Positions 6,845 to 11,845 of a DNA stretch of 11,845 nt are shown piece by piece. The notes beneath the pieces were generated by a model. It worked only from the letters and a program-made list of their open reading frames with translations. It made no database searches and was not told the origin of the DNA. The stretch lies in assembly GCA_964458275.1 (NCBI GenBank), contig CAYWIE010000060.1, forward strand, positions 1 to 11,845, read 5' to 3'. The position numbers and the translations under genes were made by a program. This stretch comes from HGM04593 sp964458275 (GTDB lineage: Bacteria; Bacteroidota; Bacteroidia; Bacteroidales; Bacteroidaceae). Numbering within the stretch: the first letter of the stretch is position 1; each line of letters opens with the position of its first letter.

Positions 6845-8131
6845 TTAGTTTACTTTTGACTTGAAGAACCAGAATTCGTTGAATGTTACACCTACATTGA
6901 TTCTGAGATATGTTTCGGTTATCATTCCGTCGGTCTTGGGGTTGATGCGTACGAATTGTCCCGATATGTTCAACAGGCTTCGGTTGTTGTTCATGTTGTT
7001 GGTGCTTGTCATGGGGAGTGTGAAGCCTGCGCTTATTCCGTATTCTTCGCATCCTTTGCTGCCGTTGAATTCTGTGTATGGCTGGGCGTAATAGAGTCCG
7101 GCGCGGTAGCGGGTGCGTTTGAGTATGTTGCGGGAAATCTGTGAGGGGGAGTATTCTGCTCCAATCGATATTTTGCTTCTGTCGCATCCCTTATTGTCTC
7201 CGAAGAATGATGAGTCGCCCCATTTCTGGTAGGTATAGTCGGCGCCGAATTTCCATTTGCCGGTGGTGTATGTGGCTCCCACTCCGATGGTGTGGGGGAG
7301 CTTGAATGCGTTTGCAAACGTGGTGGTGTCGCTGTATTCAGCAGTTCCGTTTGTTGTCTTGCGCTCTATGAGCCTGGCTTCAGCGTCAAGGTCGTGGCCT
7401 AATGAGTAGACTGCTCCTATGACATAGCTGCGTTTTTCCGATATGGTCTTGCTGTATTGTACACCGATGTCGGCCTTGTAGTTCGAAACATTCAGATTGT
7501 ACTGGCGTGCCGTGTTGCTTATGTTGTTGTCGGTGAATGTGTTGCTTATGTTGTGCGTGATTTCGCCGTAGAGATATGAGGCTGATGCTCCAATGGAGAA
7601 ATTGTCTGTGATTCCCCAGCCTATTGATACGAATGGCTGTGTCAGTCCGCCTGTTCCGTTATATTTGTATATGCTGCTGAATGAGCCGTTTGAGTCGCCG
7701 TCGGGGCTTAGGATTGTCTCGTTGCGGCTGAAAGAGTAGCCTACATTGGAGTAGGGCAGTATTCCTATTGCTATTCCGAGATTCTTGCGCAGTCTGAATC
7801 CCATTGCCAGATAATCGAAACTTGCATTCTTGGCATTGATTTTGACTCCGTTTTCTTTGAAATTGCCATTTTGCAGGGAAAATCCGCCTTCGAATATCAT
7901 TGTTGTGCTGTCGGCAGAGGACATTGCTGCGGGATTGAGCAGGTTTATGTAGCTTTTGTCGCGCAGTGCATAGCCTAAACCGCCCATTTGTCGGTTGACG
8001 GCGAGGTTCTGGTCAGATAATATGCCGAGTCCGAAACGGGAGTATGGAGAATTTATTCCGTTTTCGGCGTATGACATGTATAGTGTAAAAAGGGCTAATA
8101 CTGTGAATAGTAGTCTTTTATATATTGTCAT
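6845..8131 (-). CDS. Outer-membrane beta-barrel protein (OmpP1/FadL-like)
   Basis: 428 residues. The signal peptide at 1-22 (MTIYKRLLFTVLALFTLYMSYA) is followed by NSPYSRFGLG (27-36), a signature shared by a Bacteroidetes family of FadL/OmpP1-like barrels, and GGLGYALRDKSYINLLNPAAMSS. The remainder alternates hydrophobic and polar residues as in beta strands, many aromatic-rich (for example GATYTTGKWKFGADYTYQKWGDSSFF and YRAGLYYAQPYTEF). It ends EFWFFKSKVN, with aromatic residues near the C-terminus as expected for outer-membrane barrels. A role in uptake of hydrophobic compounds would follow from FadL homology, but the substrate cannot be told. The start codon overlaps the coaX end by 14 bp, which indicates cotranscription and coupling. 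The family call is firm at barrel level and moderate at FadL level. Confidence 0.85.
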   Translation of the reverse strand: MTIYKRLLFTVLALFTLYMSYAENGINSPYSRFGLGILSDQNLAVNRQMGGLGYALRDKSYINLLNPAAMSSADSTTMIFEGGFSLQNGNFKENGVKINAKNASFDYLAMGFRLRKNLGIAIGILPYSNVGYSFSRNETILSPDGDSNGSFSSIYKYNGTGGLTQPFVSIGWGITDNFSIGASASYLYGEITHNISNTFTDNNISNTARQYNLNVSNYKADIGVQYSKTISEKRSYVIGAVYSLGHDLDAEARLIERKTTNGTAEYSDTTTFANAFKLPHTIGVGATYTTGKWKFGADYTYQKWGDSSFFGDNKGCDRSKISIGAEYSPSQISRNILKRTRYRAGLYYAQPYTEFNGSKGCEEYGISAGFTLPMTSTNNMNNNRSLLNISGQFVRINPKTDGMITETYLRINVGVTFNEFWFFKSKVN

Positions 8132-8846
8132 GGTGTGTCAAAATTCTGTTCAGTCCTTTCAAGACAAGAAATTCGTCTGCAAAGATGCAACTTTTTATCT
8201 TATAAATCAAAGATTTTTGGTCTCCTCCCGTTAAAAAAACCAAAAGTGCGGGGTATTTTTTCTTTAATTCGCTAATGTAACCCTCAATTTCGTATGTTAT
8301 TCCATTGATAACTCCGCTTCGGATTGCCGTTTCTGTGTCGTATCCCAATTGGGGGGTGTTGCCCTCTTTCGTTACGTGTGGAAGTCTGTTCGTGTGTTCG
8401 TGGAGAGAGATGAGCCGCATGTCTGCTCCGGGGGCGATGTTGCCGCCGTGGTAGTTGCCTTGCGCATCGAGAAAGTCGTATGTGATTGCGCTTCCGGCGT
8501 CTATTACGAGGATGTCTTTGCCGGGCGCTTCGTTTTGTGCGCCTATTATTGCTGCAATGCGGTCGACACCGAGAGTGTGCGGTGTCTTGTAAAGAATCTT
8601 GATTGGTAAAGGGATAGTGCTGCTGAAATGCAGGATGGGACAGTTGAGCGTGTCGAGCTGTTGTTCAATCTCTTTAGGGATTGTGATGACTGATGAAACA
8701 ATGGCTTTTTCTATTCTATAGCTATTGTTCCATCTCTCAAGGATTTCTATTTCCTTGTTGCTCCCTTTATGACATTCTTTTAAATCTTCCCCATCGTAAA
8801 GGGCTGATTTGCAGCTGCTGTTTCCTATGTCTATTATTAAGTTCAA
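8118..8846 (-). CDS. coaX: Type III pantothenate kinase
   Basis: Catalyses ATP-dependent phosphorylation of pantothenate, the first step of coenzyme A synthesis, in the cytosol. With a TTG start at 8846 the protein has 242 residues, the usual length. ASKHA-fold motifs are in order: phosphate-binding DIGNSS (6-11), TLGVDR (91-96) for pantothenate binding, DAGSAITYD (116-124), GGNIAPG (134-140) and LTGGD (205-209). No ATG lies near the family N-terminus (MNLIIDIGN); the frame stays open to an ATG at 9068, but the extra 74 residues contain a hairpin and a promoter and look non-coding. The TTG lies about 22 nt after the predicted transcription start. It heads an operon of envelope genes and overlaps the next gene by 14 bp. 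The product call is very firm, the start less so. Confidence 0.93.
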   Translation of the reverse strand: MNLIIDIGNSSCKSALYDGEDLKECHKGSNKEIEILERWNNSYRIEKAIVSSVITIPKEIEQQLDTLNCPILHFSSTIPLPIKILYKTPHTLGVDRIAAIIGAQNEAPGKDILVIDAGSAITYDFLDAQGNYHGGNIAPGADMRLISLHEHTNRLPHVTKEGNTPQLGYDTETAIRSGVINGITYEIEGYISELKKKYPALLVFLTGGDQKSLIYKIKSCIFADEFLVLKGLNRILTHHDNI

Positions 8847-8874
8847 TGTCGTAGATGGTTGTCGTTGATTTTTG

Positions 8875-8903
8875 CAAAAATAGACATTTTTTTTGATATT
8901 CAA
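8875..8903 (-). promoter_or_regulatory. Promoter of the coaX-envelope operon
   Basis: On the minus strand the -33 element TTG (8903-8901) is followed after 18 bp by TATTTTTG (8882-8875), an exact match to the Bacteroidetes -7 consensus TAnnTTTG. The predicted start near 8868 gives a leader of about 22 nt to the TTG codon at 8846. The spacer contains a run of eight A. This is the best two-part promoter in the window. Confidence 0.6.
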
Positions 8904-8997
8904 GGTGAAATCGAATATAGCCTGCGCTCGTTGTGAAAAATATTCAAGCAAGTTTCTCTCTATTGGCTTGCGCAGATTCAGCTTCTTTGTAAAGCAG

Positions 8998-9037
8998 ACA
9001 AGAAACTGTCCGGGTATGAATTCAGACAGTTTCTTGT
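8998..9037 (-). terminator. Terminator-like hairpin after the small hypothetical gene
   Basis: Thirteen-base perfect arms at 8998-9010 (ACAAGAAACTGTC) and 9025-9037 (GACAGTTTCTTGT) enclose a 14-nt loop. It begins 13 bp after the stop codon of the hypothetical gene and precedes the coaX promoter. The T-rich 3' arm (GTTTCTTGTCTGCTTT on the minus strand) is compatible with, though not ideal for, intrinsic termination. Confidence 0.55.
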
Positions 9038-9049
9038 TAAGTAGTGAGT

Positions 9050-9460
9050 TTATTCTCCGAACAACCAACGCATAAGGCCGGTTCTCTTTTTGCGGGAAGG
9101 GGGATTGCTCGGGATGTAGTCGTTGAAGTACATGTCGAGGAATGAATATTGGTTTGTGCCATCAAGGAATCTTTTCACATAATTCACAGCCTCGGTTTCT
9201 ACAATCATTCTGCTTGCAGGGTCAATGTTTATCTTTACTTGCGGGAGCTTGTGGCGTACATTCATGTTGGCTTCCATTATTTTTTCCGTATCAATGTACA
9301 GCATGCAGAATGATTCGAGCTCCTCGCTCATTATAAACCCTTTGAATTGTTTGTCAGTTCTGTGTAGCTTGCTGTATAAATCATTAATGCTCGTTACTGT
9401 CATGCATTCGTAGCCTCTGTTCTTTATGCTTTTTTCAAATATTTTCAATAGTTCTTTCAT
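9050..9460 (-). CDS. Small conserved-looking hypothetical protein
   Basis: 136 residues; I do not recognise the family. It begins MKELLKIFEKSIKNRGYECM, probably an amphipathic helix, then alternates strand-like and helical stretches (GFIMSEELESFCMLYIDTEK; VKINIDPASRMIVETEAVNYVKRFLDG). There is no signal peptide or transmembrane helix, so it is likely cytosolic. The last 20 residues are distinctive: PSNPPSRKKRTGLMRWLFGE, a Pro-rich linker followed by a basic and aromatic tail that could touch membrane or nucleic acid; this is speculation. Reasons to think it is real: a normal protein-like composition, a -7 box TAGTTTTG 54-61 bp upstream, and a hairpin right after the stop. It is divergent from clpB and separated by a hairpin from coaX, so it is probably monocistronic. 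Confidence 0.75.
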   Translation of the reverse strand: MKELLKIFEKSIKNRGYECMTVTSINDLYSKLHRTDKQFKGFIMSEELESFCMLYIDTEKIMEANMNVRHKLPQVKINIDPASRMIVETEAVNYVKRFLDGTNQYSFLDMYFNDYIPSNPPSRKKRTGLMRWLFGE

Positions 9461-9513
9461 GTTTCTGTGGTATTTGTTTTATTAATTAGAGGCGATGTTA
9501 TTGATGATTATCA

Positions 9514-9521
9514 CAAAACTA
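9514..9521 (-). promoter_or_regulatory. Candidate -7 box of the hypothetical gene
   Basis: TAGTTTTG on the minus strand matches TAnnTTTG. It would start transcription near 9507 and leave a leader of about 47 nt. No TTG is seen 18-21 bp upstream, so only half of the promoter is supported. Confidence 0.35.
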
Positions 9522-9685
9522 TTGGGTGTGCTTTTGTTTTTGTCTTCTATTTAAATAACCTTTTATCGCACGGAATTGTTCGCGAAAAACGATATTTTTA
9601 ATTTATTTTAACACATAATAGCGGTTTATGCCTGTTTTTTGTTTCTTTTTCTTCTTTTTCTTGCTTGTTGTGTCAAAAAGACGCA

Positions 9686-9716
9686 TTGTGAGACAAATTG
9701 ACATGTGAAACCTTTG
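9686..9716 (+). promoter_or_regulatory. Weak clpB promoter candidate
   Basis: TTG (9686-9688) lies 20 bp before AACCTTTG (9709-9716), which keeps the A and TTTG of the -7 consensus TAnnTTTG but lacks its first T. The predicted leader is about 38 nt. A TTGACA at 9698-9703 has no TATAAT-like partner. clpB may use an alternative sigma factor instead. Confidence 0.25.
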
Positions 9717-9744
9717 CGGAACACTCTTTGTTGGTAATCTGTCG

Positions 9745-9751
9745 AAAGGAG
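9745..9751 (+). promoter_or_regulatory. Strong Shine-Dalgarno sequence of clpB
   Basis: AAAGGAG lies 9 nt before the ATG at 9761, an almost ideal anti-SD match. It is the only clear one in the window; starts of the other genes are preceded by A-rich or otherwise SD-free leaders, as is usual in Bacteroidetes. It fixes the clpB start. Confidence 0.6.
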
Positions 9752-9760
9752 ATTGAATTT

Positions 9761-11845
9761 ATGAACTTCAACAAATTTACAGTAAAGGCACAGGAAGTTG
9801 TGCAGACTGCTCTTGGAAGAGTACAGTCATTAGGTCAGCAGGCTATTGAGCCTGTACATATTTTGAACGCCATACTCACTGTTGGCGAACAGGTTGCATC
9901 TTTTGTCGTCAGAAAGTCGGGCGGCAATATGCAACAGCTTAAGCTTGAAGCTGAGAGAACCGAAAGGTCTTTACCGAAAGTGTCGGGTGGCGAACCTTAT
10001 CTTAGCCGTGAATGTAACGAGGTGTTGAACAAGGCTACAGATATTTCAAAAGGCTTTGGCGATGAGTTTACATCTGTCGAGTCGCTGTTGCTGGCGCTGC
10101 TTGTGGTCAATAGTCCTGCATCGAAAATAATGAAAGAGTCCGGCCTTGCCGAGAAGGAGCTTCGTGCAGCAATAACCGAACTGCGCAAGGGCGAAAAAGT
10201 TACTTCGCAGACTGCTGAGGAGAGCTATCAGTCTCTCTCTAAATATGCAATCAATCTCAATGAAGCTGCCCGCAGCGGAAAACTCGACCCGGTAATAGGC
10301 AGAGACGATGAGATACGTCGTATTCTGCAGATTCTTAGCAGACGCACGAAGAACAATCCCATCCTTATCGGTGAGCCGGGAACTGGAAAAACTGCCATAG
10401 TCGAGGGGCTTGCCCACCGTATTGTCCGTGGCGATGTTCCCGAAAATCTTCGCGACAAGCAGATTTATTCTCTTGATATGGGTGCTCTCGTCGCAGGTGC
10501 AAAATATAAGGGAGAATTTGAGGAGCGCTTGAAGGCAGTCATCAGCGAGGTGCTGAAATCCGAAGGTGGAATAATCCTCTTTATTGATGAGATACACACT
10601 CTTGTGGGTGCAGGCAAAGGCGAGGGTGCCATGGATGCAGCCAACATACTTAAACCTGCGCTTGCTCGCGGAGAATTGCGTTCGATTGGTGCAACTACCC
10701 TCGATGAGTATCAGAAATATTTTGAAAAGGACAAGGCTCTCGAACGCCGTTTCCAGACGGTGATGGTGAACGAGCCCGACAAAATGAGTACAATCTCTAT
10801 TCTCCGCGGACTGAAAGAGCGCTACGAGAATCATCACAAAGTCGGCATACAGGACGATGCGCTTATCGCCGCCGTTAACCTCAGCGACAGGTATATTACG
10901 GAACGTTTCCTGCCCGACAAGGCCATAGACCTTGTGGACGAAGCTGCGGCAAAATTGCGTATGGAACGCGACACTTTGCCGGAGGAACTTGATGAGATTT
11001 CGCGCCATCTGAAGCAGTTGGAGATTGAGCGCGAGGCTATCAAACGCGAAAAGGACGATGCAAAGCTTGCACTGCTGAACAAGGAGATAGCAGAACTCAA
11101 AGAGCAGGAAAAGGAGCGCCTTGCAAAGTGGCAGCACGAAAAGGAACTTGCCAACAGTATCCAGAGCGACAAGCAGCGCATAGAAGAGCTGAAACATGAG
11201 GCTGAAAAGGCAGAGCGCGAAGGCTATTATGGCGTTGTTGCCGAAATACGGTACGGCAAACTGAAGGAGCTCAACGACCGTATAGCTGCTACTGAACGTC
11301 AACTGCATGAGACGCAGGGAGGCGAGGCGATGATAAAGGAGGTGGTAACTGCCGAGGATATAGCCGATGTCGTTTCGCGTTGGACGGGTATTCCTGTGAG
11401 CAAAATGATGCAGAGCGAGAGCATGAAACTGCTTACTCTTGAAGATGAACTCCACAAGCGCATCATTGGTCAGGATGAGGCAATCAGTGCCGTCAGTGAT
11501 GCGGTGAGACGCAGCCGTGCAGGGCTTCAGGACCCTAAACGTCCCATAGGTTCGTTCATATTCTTAGGCACAACAGGTGTAGGAAAGACCGAACTTGCCA
11601 AAGCGCTCGCAGCTTACCTTTTCAATGACGATACGATGATGACCCGAATAGATATGAGCGAGTATCAGGAGAAATTCTCTGTTTCCCGACTCATTGGCGC
11701 CCCTCCGGGATATGTCGGTTACGATGAAGGCGGACAGCTTACCGAGGCTGTGAGAAGAAAACCCTATTCAGTGGTGCTGTTCGACGAGATAGAAAAGGCG
11801 CACCCCGATGTGTTCAACATCCTGCTGCAGGTGCTCGACGATGGA
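9761..11845 (+). CDS. clpB: ATP-dependent protein disaggregase ClpB (3' end outside window)
   Basis: Hsp100 chaperone that threads aggregated proteins through a hexameric ring, together with DnaK, in the cytosol. 695 codons are present of about 860. The N-domain (1-145) has the two Clp_N repeats. NBD1 carries Walker A GEPGTGKT (204-211), pore loop AGAKYKGEFEERL (245-257), Walker B ILFIDEIH (272-279) and arginine-finger region ALERRF (326-331). The coiled-coil M-domain (about 400-530) is highly charged and marks ClpB rather than ClpA/ClpC. NBD2 shows Walker A GTTGVGKT (603-610, Thr where many ClpB have Pro), pore loop GYVGY (650-654) and Walker B VVLFDEIEKAH (671-681); the window ends in LLQVLDDG. 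The frame is intact throughout. The start at 9761 is supported by the SD at 9745. Heat-shock control is expected for the family but no operator is seen. Confidence 0.97.
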   Translation, partial: MNFNKFTVKAQEVVQTALGRVQSLGQQAIEPVHILNAILTVGEQVASFVVRKSGGNMQQLKLEAERTERSLPKVSGGEPYLSRECNEVLNKATDISKGFGDEFTSVESLLLALLVVNSPASKIMKESGLAEKELRAAITELRKGEKVTSQTAEESYQSLSKYAINLNEAARSGKLDPVIGRDDEIRRILQILSRRTKNNPILIGEPGTGKTAIVEGLAHRIVRGDVPENLRDKQIYSLDMGALVAGAKYKGEFEERLKAVISEVLKSEGGIILFIDEIHTLVGAGKGEGAMDAANILKPALARGELRSIGATTLDEYQKYFEKDKALERRFQTVMVNEPDKMSTISILRGLKERYENHHKVGIQDDALIAAVNLSDRYITERFLPDKAIDLVDEAAAKLRMERDTLPEELDEISRHLKQLEIEREAIKREKDDAKLALLNKEIAELKEQEKERLAKWQHEKELANSIQSDKQRIEELKHEAEKAEREGYYGVVAEIRYGKLKELNDRIAATERQLHETQGGEAMIKEVVTAEDIADVVSRWTGIPVSKMMQSESMKLLTLEDELHKRIIGQDEAISAVSDAVRRSRAGLQDPKRPIGSFIFLGTTGVGKTELAKALAAYLFNDDTMMTRIDMSEYQEKFSVSRLIGAPPGYVGYDEGGQLTEAVRRKPYSVVLFDEIEKAHPDVFNILLQVLDDG

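Larger units (their letters stand above)
9461..9760. other. Divergent intergenic region between hypothetical gene and clpB
   Basis: These 300 bp have no convincing coding frame. The left part holds a candidate promoter for the hypothetical gene. The middle is AT-rich, with the 8-bp palindrome TTCGCGAA at 9569-9576. A tract without any adenine runs from 9629 to 9674 on the plus strand (mostly T with C). The right end holds weak clpB promoter candidates and a Shine-Dalgarno sequence. No CIRCE-type heat-shock operator is seen. Confidence 0.7.

Noticed and set aside
6822..7187. 122-residue N-terminal extension of the TPR protein
   Set aside because: The extension is a shifted-frame reading of the outer-membrane protein gene with a basic, Pro/His/Gln-rich composition; the signal peptide begins at the Met at 6821.
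10046..11455. A 469-codon open frame antisense to clpB
   Set aside because: It lies entirely within clpB, whose protein is unmistakable. The antisense product is Phe/Leu/Cys-rich with no motif, as expected from a shadow of a codon-biased gene.

Overview
The window looks like ordinary chromosomal DNA from a member of the Bacteroidales (Bacteroides/Prevotella/Muribaculaceae-like; genus not resolvable by eye). The evidence is the gene content, protein features typical of the phylum (an NSPYSRFGLG outer-membrane protein, a PpiD-like foldase of about 700 residues, an LptC-CNNM pair), promoter -7 boxes of the Bacteroidetes type TAnnTTTG, and little use of Shine-Dalgarno sequences. I see no insertion sequence, prophage, CRISPR array, tRNA or rRNA.

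Layout. A plus-strand AraC-family regulator (75-968) faces a minus-strand PpiD/SurA-like foldase (1104-3221). The two are separated by a very strong two-way terminator hairpin (1034-1093). A 338-bp gap (3222-3559) holds the foldase promoter and a hairpin. Then comes a tight minus-strand operon, transcribed from right to left: coaX (type III pantothenate kinase, probably TTG start at 8846), an outer-membrane beta-barrel protein, a secreted TPR protein, lptC, and a CNNM/CorC-type DUF21-CBS membrane protein. Its genes overlap or lie at most 23 bp apart. Upstream of coaX are a good promoter (8875-8903), a terminator-like hairpin (8998-9037) and a small minus-strand hypothetical gene (9050-9460). 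After a 300-bp divergent gap, clpB runs rightwards from 9761 and is cut by the window end after 695 codons.

How the genes fit together. Most of the minus-strand block concerns the envelope: LPS export (LptC), periplasmic folding (PpiD-like), an outer-membrane barrel, a secreted TPR scaffold and a CNNM ion-transport-like protein. CoaX (coenzyme A synthesis) heads the same transcript. ClpB is a cytosolic disaggregase and a separate unit. I found no novel multi-gene system. The most unusual signals are nucleic-acid structures: a 14-bp perfect hairpin inside lptC with an in-frame AUG in its loop, the 28-bp perfect terminator stem, and a perfect palindrome abutting the araC-type promoter.
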